From an uncultured Candidatus Poseidoniales archaeon (GTDB lineage: Archaea; Thermoplasmatota; Poseidoniia; Poseidoniales; Poseidoniaceae), in NCBI GenBank assembly GCA_902520595.1, contig CABYOM010000006.1, positions 1-47,265 of the forward strand: a DNA stretch of 47,265 bases, written 5' to 3'. How positions within the stretch are numbered: the first letter of the stretch is position 1; every line of letters starts with the position of its first letter. The notes beneath the pieces are model-generated. The model was not told the DNA's origin. It saw only the letters and a list, made by a program, of their open reading frames with translations, and made no database searches. Below, in pieces: positions 26,207-40,729 of this stretch. The position numbers were made by a program, and so were the translations under genes.

Positions 26207-27124
26207 ATGGAAGCGTCTCACATCCTCATTGCTGGAGTGGGTGGCGTTGGTTGTTCTTGGGCAAAGGGGGCGCATGCTCGATGCGAAGATTTTGCAGACA
26301 TCTGTTTGGTAGATGCTGATGATTCGAGTTTTGAAAAGAATGCCTCAGCTCATTTGTTACGGTTGGGGCACGCACTTGATTCAATGGGTTGTGCAGCGCT
26401 CCCTCCGTTAGCAGAACAACGAATGCGGGGTTTGTCTGCACTTGCAAGAACCGTCCTTGAACCCGTAGAGTTGGTTCTTTTGCTTGTTGGCCTTGGTGGT
26501 GGCACTGGAACAGGTGCGGCGCATGAATTTGCCCGTCAAGCACGACAATCTGGTGCAATTGTTGTCGCTGTTGCTGCTCTGCCTTTCGACGTTCAAGAAA
26601 CCCGTGCAACCATCGCCGAAGAGGGCTTAATGCGACTCGAGAAAAATGCTCATGTAACTGTCCGGCTTTCGCTTGAACGACTCGCTCGTCAGGCAAGAGA
26701 GCGTGGAACTGCATGGCAAATGGGAGCCGAATGGGTCGAGGATCTCATCGAGGGTCTGGTTCGTACATTGATGAGAATGGGACTTATTAACTTGGATTTG
26801 ATGGATTTACGAGCAATTGTTGAAAAAGATGGAGAAGCGACACTGCTTGTCGGTATTGGGAAACCGGATGACCCTGAAGGGATTCTTGAATCTGCCATGA
26901 TGGCGCCACTCGCTGAATTGGACGTCGGTGGTGCTCGAGGATGTTTAATTCAGGTTGAAGGCGGTGTTGGGATGACTATAGGGCAACTTGATGAAGTTGC
27001 CAACATGTTTACAGAAGCATTAGATCCGAATGCGCAAGTAATTCTTGGTGCTCGTGTAAGCGAAGATCTCGAAGATACAATTCGAGTCGTTACACTTCTT
27101 TCAGGAATTCATTCAGAATCTTAG
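26207..27124 (+). CDS. Divergent FtsZ-family GTPase, 305 aa
   Basis: The tubulin signature GLGGGTGTGAA lies at residues 95-105, the first nucleotide loop is GVGGVG at residues 10-15, and the catalytic T7 loop NLDLMD is at residues 195-200 with both acidic residues present. It should therefore bind and hydrolyse GTP in a polymer. It is shorter than canonical FtsZ and lacks the N-terminal extension and the C-terminal tail that binds division partners. The loop after the first motif (CSWAKGAHARCEDFAD) is also unusual. It could be a second FtsZ or a CetZ/FtsZ-like shape protein. The stop codon overlaps the stop of the convergent membrane protein gene. Confidence 0.8.
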   Translation: MEASHILIAGVGGVGCSWAKGAHARCEDFADICLVDADDSSFEKNASAHLLRLGHALDSMGCAALPPLAEQRMRGLSALARTVLEPVELVLLLVGLGGGTGTGAAHEFARQARQSGAIVVAVAALPFDVQETRATIAEEGLMRLEKNAHVTVRLSLERLARQARERGTAWQMGAEWVEDLIEGLVRTLMRMGLINLDLMDLRAIVEKDGEATLLVGIGKPDDPEGILESAMMAPLAELDVGGARGCLIQVEGGVGMTIGQLDEVANMFTEALDPNAQVILGARVSEDLEDTIRVVTLLSGIHSES

Positions 27125-28491
27125 TCCTTAATTTCGATAACATCATCCCACTCGACATCTTCGCTAATTGTGGGGCCAACATTTCCGTCCCATTCGACTT
27201 CAATAGATTGGTCGGAAACGTCTTCCAGTTCTTCCAAATCCACCGACTCTTTACTTGAATCTTCAGATTCAGCGGGGCTCTGAGAGGATTGTGATGTTCG
27301 AATTGAAGATACAACAAGGTCATGTTGGTCAAGAATTTGCGCCAAAACGCTTCTTTGCATCCAAGTTATGGTGAGTAGAGCAATGATATGTCCGGATACC
27401 ATAACGGTTGTAATGTCATTGAAAGCCGTTGCCAGCATTGCAACACTACCTGCATATGCGTAACCGAATGAAAGCCCCCAAGGGAGCGCATTTTCAGTTG
27501 AGAGCAGTTTGAATTTATCTCCGACTGACTGAGATGTAATTGACCAAATGGCCATAAATACAGTGAACATCATCAACAACGCTTCTTCAATGAACACTTC
27601 AATCGGACCGGGAGACATAACCAGTTGCCGCCATACCGTGAGAAGGTGCCACGTGGCGAATATGTGAGCGAAGAGAGTCCATCTGGAAGAAAACTGCTTC
27701 AGTGCTTTGTCACGAAGTGCCATTTGGCGGTATTTCCAGGTCCATGCAACAGTTAAGCCATAGACGCCGATGGCTGTAAAGAAGAATCCAAGATTTGAGA
27801 CAATTGCATTTACAACATCAAATTGCTGTTCGTAAATCGATTGAAAAGCCAGTATCCCTAAAACTGAAAGAGAGAAAACGATGAAACTTTGAGTAAGAAT
27901 CATTATTTTGATATTTCCGGAAGTGGTTTCCTTCTCCGGCAAATTCTTTGCTGCTTTCGATGAAGCCCAAGAGCCGAAAGAACGTCCTTGTGCAACTGCC
28001 CACAGTACAAACAGCGAGCCCAAACTCAGGGGTATGGCAGCCGGCAAGTCAAAGGCAGAATCCCCTGGGAAAAGCATCAAAATAAGTATCCCAAGTATGC
28101 CGGCAATCGTTAACGGGAACAAGCAAATTTTGAAACTCGAAAAGGGTCGCATGATTGGACTCGATTTTTCTTCATCCCCTGTGTGAGATAACGTGATCCA
28201 TGCTTTCACTTTCTCATTACTCGAAAAAATGGCAGTCACTGCATATCCACTGGACAGAGAGATGAATCCTAATGCAGCCACATCCCCTCCACTCGATGTA
28301 TTTGCGATGATGTAAAGTAACGTGGAGGCGATGGATATAAGCGCAAGGTGGGGAAGAGTTTTGGGGGAAAGTAATGTACCCATGAGGCGGAACAATGAAG
28401 TCTCATTTGCCGCCAAGTTTGTGAGGGCGTCGTTTACTTCTTCGGAAGGCGTTAACGGCGCTTCTGCATCCTCCATGCCCAAGCCTCTCAT
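27121..28491 (-). CDS. Polytopic membrane protein with acidic tail, 456 aa
   Basis: I do not recognise this family. After an N-terminal soluble segment of about 45 residues come roughly ten hydrophobic helices (for example LALISIASTLLYIIANT and VSNLGFFFTAIGVYGLTVAW). The last 75 residues form a cytosolic Ser/Glu/Asp-rich tail that contains two VEWD elements (IEVEWDGNVG and EDVEWDDVIE). The helix-rich body suggests a transporter or sensor, but no substrate motif is visible. A second start five codons later (MEDAEAPL) is equally possible. It is convergent with the FtsZ-like gene and divergent from the Pop5 gene. Confidence 0.65.
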   Translation of the reverse strand: MRGLGMEDAEAPLTPSEEVNDALTNLAANETSLFRLMGTLLSPKTLPHLALISIASTLLYIIANTSSGGDVAALGFISLSSGYAVTAIFSSNEKVKAWITLSHTGDEEKSSPIMRPFSSFKICLFPLTIAGILGILILMLFPGDSAFDLPAAIPLSLGSLFVLWAVAQGRSFGSWASSKAAKNLPEKETTSGNIKIMILTQSFIVFSLSVLGILAFQSIYEQQFDVVNAIVSNLGFFFTAIGVYGLTVAWTWKYRQMALRDKALKQFSSRWTLFAHIFATWHLLTVWRQLVMSPGPIEVFIEEALLMMFTVFMAIWSITSQSVGDKFKLLSTENALPWGLSFGYAYAGSVAMLATAFNDITTVMVSGHIIALLTITWMQRSVLAQILDQHDLVVSSIRTSQSSQSPAESEDSSKESVDLEELEDVSDQSIEVEWDGNVGPTISEDVEWDDVIEIKD

Positions 28492-28549
28492 TCCTCTATT
28501 TTCATTCTATGCACGAATTTGACGGTCAAAGGTATTGAAGGAGGAGTTC

Positions 28550-28948
28550 ATGGATTGCATGATGGCAAAGCGTTTGTCAAAGGCTCTGCGCGGAAAACGC
28601 CGTTGGATCGGTGTTGAATGCACTGAACGATTCACATCACGCGCATCTCTGGAAAAACAAATTTTGAGCATTCTTCAAACCAACGGTTTATCGGATAATT
28701 TTCGATTGATGGACTTTCACGCGTGTGGCTCAGATATCTCTCAATCGGCGTGCAAGAACTTAGAACTTGATGAGCAAAGAGGTTTTGCCATTCTCGAGAT
28801 ACCTCTCCCATCGTATCACGCAGTTCGGCAATGCTTTGGAACTGAGACTTCACTCTCACTACACGGAATTCTCACTCGAACCACCAGTGGCAAAATTCGA
28901 TTGGTGCGGGAACGACTGATGTTACCTCGGCCAATTCGCAAAAATTGA
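28550..28948 (+). CDS. rnp2: RNase P protein subunit Pop5, 132 aa
   Basis: RNase P matures tRNA 5' ends. The core KALRGKRRWIGVECTERF, the middle helix EKQILSILQTNGL, the strand FAILEIPLPSYHAVRQCF and the closing GILTRTTSGKIRLVRERL align with the archaeal Pop5/Rpp14 fold, whose usual signature is a late TSGTI-R segment. GGAGG five bases ahead fixes the ATG and rejects the upstream TTG of the ORF track. Length is typical. The protein lies beside membrane protein genes rather than in the exosome cluster. The match is by eye and moderately diverged. Confidence 0.7.
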   Translation: MDCMMAKRLSKALRGKRRWIGVECTERFTSRASLEKQILSILQTNGLSDNFRLMDFHACGSDISQSACKNLELDEQRGFAILEIPLPSYHAVRQCFGTETSLSLHGILTRTTSGKIRLVRERLMLPRPIRKN

Positions 28949-28987
28949 TACCACCACCTTCATTTGTTTTCGCCTGTTGGTCGTGAC

Positions 28988-29488
28988 ATGGCTGGAGGCG
29001 GAAGTGCACCTGCGATGAAGATGAGTGATGTGTTCATTCTTCTGGGTGTGACTTTTTTGCTTGGCGGTCTTTTCATTCACGGATTAGTCTCACCTGTAGG
29101 AGTTGATTCTGAATCTGAAGCTTATACCAGCGGAGCGTCATTACTGAAAGGTGATTCAATGCAATTTACGATTGAGGCTGTCGACCAATCTTCATTCAGC
29201 ATCGAGATCTTCGATGAGGGGGGGTCGGTCCTTTTGACTGAATCTTTTGACCTTGCCAGTGGAGACTCGGAGTCGATTGATTTTGAAGCTGATGAGAAAG
29301 GATTCTACTCGTTTTCCATTGAATTTTCAGATGGCTCTGGTGATGTTCTGGTCGATGTGGACCGCAAACTTTTGATCGATTTCATCATCTATCCACTCGG
29401 TGCGGTATGTATCGTGTTTGGTATTGCTAAGAGGAAAGATGAGCAAGGGAAAGAAGCACTCGATGCCGTGTTGGAACCAAGCGATTAA
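28988..29488 (+). CDS. Membrane protein with outer beta domain, 166 aa
   Basis: One N-terminal helix (DVFILLGVTFLLGGLFIHGLV) and one C-terminal helix (FIIYPLGAVCIVFGIA) flank an acidic outer domain of about 90 residues rich in Ser and Asp (SFSIEIFDEGGSVLL, GFYSFSIEFSDGSGDV). The body looks like a single beta sandwich of the emp24 or pre-peptidase type. It follows the Pop5 gene by 39 bases, and the track start is a TTG eight codons earlier. The stop codon overlaps the stop of the convergent methyltransferase-ligase gene. The function is unknown. Confidence 0.6.
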   Translation: MAGGGSAPAMKMSDVFILLGVTFLLGGLFIHGLVSPVGVDSESEAYTSGASLLKGDSMQFTIEAVDQSSFSIEIFDEGGSVLLTESFDLASGDSESIDFEADEKGFYSFSIEFSDGSGDVLVDVDRKLLIDFIIYPLGAVCIVFGIAKRKDEQGKEALDAVLEPSD

Positions 29489-30966
29489 TACGTATCGTAA
29501 TTTGACCAAATTACGTGTTCTCCATCTTCGATAGTGTGCAACTTTTTTGGAGCCTCAAGAAGCGTCATTTTACCTTCTGTATCAATCGAGTTAAATTTCA
29601 TCTCAGTGTCTCTATAGAAAGGCTTTCCTAAGACCTCTAGTGTAGTTCCAAAAACCTCTGAATAATATTCTAAAAAACTCTTCTTTTTAACATCATTTAT
29701 TCCTGATTTTTGTTCAAACCAAGAGGCGACAGATGCTTGTATTGAACGTTCAAATTCTGGCAGGGTAATACCCTCATTTATCTCTTCGAGTGTTGCAATG
29801 GAATACTCGTTTTTATGGAGTTCTGTAGATGAGACATTACACCCAATCCCAAGGATTGCCCGAGTTACTTTTCCTCGACTCGAACTTTCAACCAAAACGC
29901 CGCCTACTTTTCGCAATTCACCTTTGACCAGTAGCAAGGCATCATTCGGCCATTTGAGCACGACACTCGCATTTTCCGGGCACGAGGAATTGATGGCTTC
30001 ATGTAATGCAAGTCCTCCTTGAAGTTGAAGCAATCCCGGACTTGAAATTGAACTGCTGTCATGAATAACCCAAGATCCTGCAAAAGCTACATCTTCATGG
30101 GACCATGGTCTGCCGCGACGACCATGGCCTGCAAGTTGGCGGCCTGCTTGTAGAAAACTCCCTTTTGGATGCATTGAGTTGAGTAAAAAAGTGTTGGTTG
30201 AATCGATTTCGGTTTCATACAATTTCGCTTGTTGCTCAAACGGTCGCCAAAGAGCAAAAACTTCGAGGCATTCCCCATCTTCTAAGCGTTGAACAGAGAC
30301 GCTACGAATTGCAAAACCTTCTCGTATACACGTCGTTCGAATTCTCCTGCTTCGTTCATTTCGAGAAACGAGAAGAAAAACGGTCCCGCCGTCGGCTAAA
30401 ATCGTCGTAGTATTCAGTTGCATGAGTAAGCGAGAAACAAGACCTTTTTGATCGGTATCTAAGAGCGCTGCTTCCTCAAGGGGTCCCAAATGAGGCGAGT
30501 CCTTAGCAGGAACCAAATAAGGTAGATTCCAAATGATGACATCATGTCGTTTATCTCCCGCCCATTGACTGACTTCTCCGTCAATAAGTGGACCTGGTCC
30601 GCCTTCATTAACCGTGATTTTAAGGTCGTTTTTTAGAGACGAATTACGACTGCTCGCAACTGCAAAAGGATTGATGTCACACGCAGTTACTGAAAAACCA
30701 ATTTGTGCAGAAAAAAGAGAAATTGCGCCTGAGCCACAACCGATCTCGAGTAGGTTTTTTCCTCTGGGTTGATCGTAGTTGTGAAGCACGCTTGCAAGTA
30801 AGTCAGTATCTTCTCGAGGCGGATAGACAGTGGGAGGAATTGTAAGGTGAATTTCTCGATTTTGAGGCGTGGTCCAAATTCGGTCCTCAGCAACCCTGTC
30901 GAGCCGCTCAATTTCTTGTTCGGCGTCGAGAGAGCCGAAGTATTCCTCCTCTACCATTTGGTCCAT
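29485..30966 (-). CDS. Fusion of HemK-like methyltransferase and biotin-protein ligase, 493 aa
   Basis: Residues 60-240 form an S-adenosylmethionine methyltransferase: motif I LEIGCGSGAISLF near residue 71, then VTACDINPFAV, and NLPY at 147-150 in place of the NPPY catalytic motif of HemK/PrmC-type N-methyltransferases. Residues from about 245 to the end match biotin-protein ligase: TEIDSTNTFLL, GRRGRPW (282-288, ATP/biotin loop), VVLKWPNDALL, KVGGVLVE, AILGIGCNVS, and a C-terminal beta-barrel cap. There is no N-terminal DNA-binding domain of BirA. The biotin carrier protein in this window is a plausible target of the ligase. The methyltransferase substrate is unknown; a release-factor or other translation protein is one option. 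Confidence 0.85.
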   Translation of the reverse strand: MDQMVEEEYFGSLDAEQEIERLDRVAEDRIWTTPQNREIHLTIPPTVYPPREDTDLLASVLHNYDQPRGKNLLEIGCGSGAISLFSAQIGFSVTACDINPFAVASSRNSSLKNDLKITVNEGGPGPLIDGEVSQWAGDKRHDVIIWNLPYLVPAKDSPHLGPLEEAALLDTDQKGLVSRLLMQLNTTTILADGGTVFLLVSRNERSRRIRTTCIREGFAIRSVSVQRLEDGECLEVFALWRPFEQQAKLYETEIDSTNTFLLNSMHPKGSFLQAGRQLAGHGRRGRPWSHEDVAFAGSWVIHDSSSISSPGLLQLQGGLALHEAINSSCPENASVVLKWPNDALLLVKGELRKVGGVLVESSSRGKVTRAILGIGCNVSSTELHKNEYSIATLEEINEGITLPEFERSIQASVASWFEQKSGINDVKKKSFLEYYSEVFGTTLEVLGKPFYRDTEMKFNSIDTEGKMTLLEAPKKLHTIEDGEHVIWSNYDTY

Positions 30967-31112
30967 TTCGGGCCAAGCATTCTGAGTCTTTATGACTATC
31001 CAATACTATCAAATCGTGCAACCCGCCTCTAAAACCAGTATTTTCATTGAAAGAAAACTACAAAACCAATCGACACCTCTACACATCGGGCCAAAGAGTA
31101 AGTTGCGCAAGG

Positions 31113-31120
31113 TATAAAAG
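31113..31120 (+). promoter_or_regulatory. TATA box of tRNA-Lys/RNA polymerase operon
   Basis: TATAAAAG preceded by GCGCAAGG forms an archaeal TATA element with a purine-rich upstream BRE position. Transcription should begin about 25 bases downstream, near 31140, giving a leader of about 20 bases before the tRNA. The next gene, rpoH, is only 48 bases beyond the tRNA, so the same promoter may serve both. Confidence 0.65.
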
Positions 31121-31123
31121 CAG

Positions 31124-31155
31124 TAGCAAAGTCGGGCAAAAAGCCCAAGTTGCTA
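31124..31155 (+). other. Nested inverted repeats just ahead of tRNA-Lys
   Basis: TAGCAA (31124-31129) pairs with TTGCTA (31150-31155), and inside it GGGC (31134-31137) pairs with GCCC (31143-31146) across five A residues. The start site predicted from the TATA box lies inside the structure, so a whole RNA stem would need an earlier start. It could instead be a DNA site or a product of chance. Confidence 0.3.
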
Positions 31156-31159
31156 TTTT

Positions 31160-31233
31160 GGGCCTGTAGCTCAGTCAGGTAGAGCGTCGGACTTTTAATC
31201 CGATGGTCGCGGGTTCGAACCCCGTCAGGCCCG
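31160..31233 (+). tRNA. tRNA-Lys, anticodon TTT
   Basis: A complete cloverleaf is visible. The acceptor stem GGGCCTG pairs with CAGGCCC. The D arm is GCTC...GAGC, the anticodon stem TCGGA/TCCGA encloses the loop CTTTTAA with anticodon TTT, and the T arm GCGGG-TTCGAAC-CCCGT closes with one wobble-type end pair. The discriminator base is G and CCA is not encoded. No intron is present. It lies between the methyltransferase-biotin ligase gene (opposite strand) and rpoH. Confidence 0.96.
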
Positions 31234-31281
31234 CCTGATTGGGTTTCTGGGCAAAATAGCGGGGTTATACGGGGTCTGAGC

Positions 31282-31932
31282 ATGGTAGTAAAAAGCGCAA
31301 CAAAAAAGCGTCTCATGGAGCTTGGAGTCTCCGAAGAGTTCGCACATAAACTAGCAACTGATCGAAACATGACTGACATCAAGGCGATGTCTTCTGATGA
31401 AGTCGCATCGACACTCGGTGTTTCCAAAGATTCTGAACAATTCATCAATACCATGTCGGTCATCGCCGAGCAAGGTTCACGTCGCCGCTCGAAATCGAAG
31501 AGTAAGAAGATTACAATTCGTGCCAAGGCTATCGATGACTTCGACCGTCCTGAAATTACCATGCGATTCAATGCTCTCAACCACATTTTGGTTCCTCACC
31601 AAGAGTTGGTCGGCGAAGCAAATATTTCTGTTGAAGACCAATTCGCCGTCGAAAGCGAAGAACTCGCTCCGTGGGAAATGCTTCAGGAAGACAGCGAAAC
31701 AGGCGAGCCACGATTGGCTAAAGAGTGGTTGCCGAAGATTCTCATCACCGACCCGGTCGTTCAAGTTATCAAAGAAACGGCAGAAGCCCAAGACAATGCT
31801 CGTCTTGCTGCTGACCCAGACCACAAACCACTCGCCGCAGGTTGGATCGCCGACCGCGTACTGAAAGTTGTCCGCAAGTCTCCATCTGCTGGCAAAACCG
31901 TTGCTTATCGACTCATCGTAGAGGGTAACTAA
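31282..31932 (+). CDS. rpoH: RNA polymerase subunit H with extra N-terminal domain, 216 aa
   Basis: The C-terminal part contains the Rpb5-type core of archaeal RpoH: LVPHQELVG, EWLPKILITDPVVQVI and VLKVVRKSPSAGKTVAYRLIVE. Typical archaeal RpoH is only about 80 residues. Here about 63 extra N-terminal residues ([16 protein letters not shown]...) form a helical HhH-like domain that recurs at the start of RpoA'' in this operon, a basic linker (RRRSKSKSKK) follows, and insertions expand the core itself. It sits first in the polymerase operon, and rpoB begins 12 bases after it behind a strong ribosome site. Confidence 0.9.
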   Translation: MVVKSATKKRLMELGVSEEFAHKLATDRNMTDIKAMSSDEVASTLGVSKDSEQFINTMSVIAEQGSRRRSKSKSKKITIRAKAIDDFDRPEITMRFNALNHILVPHQELVGEANISVEDQFAVESEELAPWEMLQEDSETGEPRLAKEWLPKILITDPVVQVIKETAEAQDNARLAADPDHKPLAAGWIADRVLKVVRKSPSAGKTVAYRLIVEGN

Positions 31933-31944
31933 GGAGGTATTATC

Positions 31945-34900
31945 ATGCAAGAAATAATTCAATCATTTTTCAAAGAACGTAGCCTCGTCAACCACCAACT
32001 CGCATCCTATGACGACTGTATCCCGTCTGGCGACAATTCCATTTCCCGTATGGAAAAAATCATTCGCAACATCCGTGTTGGAACCGATGAAGAAATCATC
32101 GATGATGATGGTGGTTACATCAAACTTGACGTTGTCGATCACGATATCACCATCCGTTTGAAGAACATCAAACTCGGCGAGCCAACCATTCGTGAAGCAA
32201 ACGGTGCTGAACACCCTTCTTCGCCTATGGAATGTCGACTTCGCAAGTTGACCTACATGTCTCCAGTCACCATCGATTTCCAAATCTCACGTAACGGTGT
32301 TCCTTCACCTGTCGAAGCAGGAGTTCAAGTTGGTAGTATGCCAATTATGGTTCGTTCAACCCGATGTAATTTGCATGCAAAGCACATTGCTGGAGAGCGA
32401 CAACTCTATCCAACCACCTCATCTGAAGACGCTGCTATGTGGGATGAACTTCTACGAAAGCGTGGCGAAGACCCTCTTGACCCAGGAGGCTACTTCATCA
32501 TCAACGGAACAGAACGTGTCCTCATTTCTATGGAAGACCTTGCACCAAACCGTGTTACTGTCGAAATCAACAAGCGATATGCTAAGCGCACAGAAGTTGC
32601 TAAAATTTTCTCTCAGAAAGACGGAATGCGCAAGCCGCTTAATGTTGAAAAGCGACGTGACGGAATGCTCATGGTCAAAATCAGTACAGCTGGCACGACT
32701 GCAATCCCTGTCGTTCTCTTGATGCGAGCACTTGGAATCGAAAACGACCAAGAAGTGTTCCAGACAGTTGCAGGTCCAACTGAGACGTTCAAGTATATCG
32801 TCGCAAACCTCAATGAAGTCAATGACAATGAAGAATATGCAGTTCAATCAATGGTCGAAGCACACGAATGGTTGCAAAAGAAATTCGCTGCTGGGCAACA
32901 AAAGGAATACCGTGAACAACGTGTTAACCAATTGCTTGACCGTGAACTTCTCCCTCACTTGGGTGACCAACCAACCGATCGTAAGAAGAAGGCTATTTTC
33001 CTAGGACGTATCGTTCGACAAGTTCTTGAAATGGCTTTGACAAACCGTGAGCCGAACGACAAAGACCACTACGCAAACAAGCGTGTCCGTCTTGCAGGAG
33101 ACCTTATCGAAGATTTATTCCGTGTTTCATCAGGGCAACTCGCTCGAGATTTGAAGTATCAACTTGAACGCCACCACAACCGCAAGCGTGAACTGAAAAT
33201 CACTTCTTGCCTTCGACCGGATGTTCTCACTTCCAAGATCATGCACGCATTGGCCACAGGTAACTGGGTTGGTGGACGTTCTGGTGTCAGTCAACTGCTT
33301 GACCGAACAACCTACCTTGCATCTCTTTCGCACATGCGCAGAGTCACCTCTCCACTTGTTCGAAGCCAACCTCACTTCGAAGCACGTGACCTTCACCCAA
33401 CACAATGGGGCCGATTATGTCCGAACGAAACCCCAGAAGGACAAAACTGTGGTTTGGTAAAGAACGCAGCTCAAATGATCGATATCTCGGAGCATATCAG
33501 CGAAATCGAAGTTCGTGAACAACTTGACGAACTCGATGTTAACAGCGAACTTGAAGATTGGAGTTCTGGTGACCGTATTCACGTTAACGGTGATATTTAC
33601 GGTATTCACAAGAACGGTAAAAACTTGGTTCGCCACTTCAAATCCGCTCGTCGGCGAGGAACCATTCCCGCTGAAGTATCGATTCGCCACGACAAGGAGA
33701 ACAAGGACATTTTCATCAACACCGACAAAGGACGTATTCTGCGACCTTTGATCATCCTCTATGACGGGGCACCTCGTTTGACAGGCGACCACCTACAAGC
33801 TTTGCGTGAAGGTGAAATGACGTTCAAGAACTTGGTCAACGAAGGTGTTGTTGAATGGGTCGATGCTGAAGAAGAAGAAGACCTTCTCATCGCAGCTCGT
33901 CCATTCGTTCTTCCTGAGACAATTCCGTCTGGTCCTTTCGAAGGTCGTCCACTGACAAATGAAAATGTTGAGTGGGTGAATCTTGGAGAGCCCGGTGCTA
34001 CTGAGGCTAAATTAGTAGCAAAGGTCCGCATGCCGAATGGTGATTGGGAATCTGCAGAGGTTTCAGTCCCTCTCATGTATGATGAAGAATACACACACTG
34101 CGAAATTGACCCTCAACTTGTTTTGGGAGTTTGTGCATCACTTATTCCTTATCCGGAACACAATTCCACTCCACGTGTTACTGGTGGAACAGCCATGGTC
34201 AAGCAATCGCTTGGTCTGCCAAGTTCCAACTATCGTATGCGTCCAGACACACGTGCGCACATTTTGCACTATACTCAGACATCGATTACACGAACTGCGG
34301 CTATGGAGTCTACTCATTTCGATGAGCGCCCTGGTGGTCAAAACTTCATCGTGGCAATCATGTCGCTTCATGGATACAACATGCAAGACGCAGTCATCAT
34401 GAACAAAGGTTCAGTTGACCGTGCTCTTGGACGTTCAACATTCAACAGGACATACAACGCTGAACGTCGTAGATTCCCAGGTGGTCAAGTCGAAGAAATC
34501 GAAAAGCCAGGTAGTTCTCTGCAAGAAGTCAAGGGACTCAAACCTGAAGAGTCCTACCGACATTTGGAAGCAGACGGTCTGCCGTTGCCAGAAATGTATC
34601 TTGAAGGCGGAGATGTGCTGGTTGGTAAAACCAGTCCACCTCGTTTCCTTGAAGAATCCGCAGGTGGAGCTTTCTTACTCGCTCAAGAACGTCGTGAATC
34701 ATCAATGCTCGTTCGCCATGGTGAGAAGGGATGGGTCGACAATGTCTATGTTACCGAGTCTCTCGACTCCGGTCGCTTGGTCAGAGTCATGGTCCGAAGC
34801 CACAAAGTTCCTGAAGTTGGTGACAAGTTTGCATCTCGACACGGTCAAAAGGGAGTCATTGGACGACTTGTTGAACCTGAAGACATGCCGTTCACTGCCG

Positions 34901-35552
34901 ATGGAACCGTTCCTGACTTGATTATTAACCCGCACGCAATTCCGTCTCGAATGACTGTTGCTCACGTTTTGGAAATGATTGGCGGTAAAGTTGGTTCATT
35001 GGAAGGTCGCCGAATTGATGCTACTGCATTCCGCGGTGAAAAAGAAAGCAGCCTCCGTGATGGACTTGTTCGTAACGGACTTGCTCACACCGGCCGTGAG
35101 ACAATGATTAACGGTGAAACTGGAGAAGTCTATCCTGCTGACATCTTCATCGGCTGTATCTACTATCAACGATTGCACCACTTGGTGTCTTCAAAGATTC
35201 ACGCTCGTTCTCGTGGTCGTGTCCAAATCCTCACACGTCAACCGACTGAAGGTCGAGCACGTCAAGGTGGTCTACGATTCGGTGAAATGGAACGTGACTG
35301 TTTGATTGCTCACGGTGCATCTATGGTTATCAAAGACCGTCTTCTGGATGAATCTGACGGAATTGACATGTATGTCTGTGCTCAATCCGGCCACATTGCC
35401 TGGTATGATCCGAAACGACGAACTTATGTCAGTCCAATCCATGGTGATGGTGCTGAAGTCTACAAAGTACAAACCTCGTATGCATTCAAGCTGCTCCTCG
35501 ACGAAATGAAGAGTTTAGGTGTGGCCATGAGACTCGAACTGGAGGACCGACG

Positions 35553-35556
<4 letters not shown>
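31945..35556 (+). CDS. rpoB: RNA polymerase subunit B, unsplit, 1203 aa
   Basis: It is the second-largest catalytic subunit, in one piece and of normal archaeal length. Typical segments are NGTERVLISMEDLAPNRV, WGRLCPNETPEGQNCGLVKN, DERPGGQNFIVAIMSLHGYNMQDAVIMNKG, KFASRHGQKGVIGRL and RFGEMERDCLIAHGAS. An AAGGAGG ribosome site lies seven bases before the ATG. The C-terminal zinc ribbon (CxxC...CxxC in most archaea and eukaryotes) is degenerate: C1145-x-x-S1148 and S1163-x-x-H1166, so only one cysteine survives. Its ATGA end overlaps rpoA1. Confidence 0.96.
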
Positions 35557-40312
<4,756 letters not shown>

Positions 40313-40359
40313 TGAATTTCCACCCATGAGAAACTATGTGGAGTATGGAGGAATAAAAT

Positions 40360-40659
40360 ATGGACCTAAACCGACAATTGAAAAACGCAATAGCAACTGG
40401 AAACCTGAGATTTGGACAACGCCAAGCCATCGATGCATGTGCCCGTGGTGAAGCGAAACTGATCATTTTTGCAGCGAACTGCCCTACTGAATTTACCGAT
40501 GAACTTCATGCGAATCATCCTGAAGTTACCAAATTCCGTGCAGGCATGGTGAACCGAGAACTTGGAATTGCTTGCAGCAAGCCATTTTCCGTATCTACTA
40601 TTAGCATCATCGATGCTGGTGATAGCGATTTACTTCAACTCGAGACAAATCTTGAGTAA
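40360..40659 (+). CDS. rpl30e: Ribosomal protein L30e, 99 aa
   Basis: The N-terminal MDLNRQLKNAIATGNLRFGQRQAIDA, then KLIIFAANCPTE and the C-terminal GIACSKPFSVSTISIIDAGDSDLL, match archaeal L30e, an RNA-binding large-subunit protein. Its place after rpoA2 is the normal archaeal order. GGAGG lies eight bases ahead of the start. The usual followers nusA, rps12 and rps7 are absent here; a surface protein gene comes next. Confidence 0.93.
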   Translation: MDLNRQLKNAIATGNLRFGQRQAIDACARGEAKLIIFAANCPTEFTDELHANHPEVTKFRAGMVNRELGIACSKPFSVSTISIIDAGDSDLLQLETNLE

Positions 40660-40729
40660 CTTGCTTCTCACCTGGTTTTACGAACCATCGAATGAAAGGT
40701 TTGATGTCTGTCGACCGCTTGGTCAGTGT

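Noticed and set aside
31044-31586. 180-aa minus-strand ORF over the tRNA and the start of rpoH
   Set aside because: It reads through a perfect tRNA gene and the RpoH N-terminal domain, so it is a shadow ORF.
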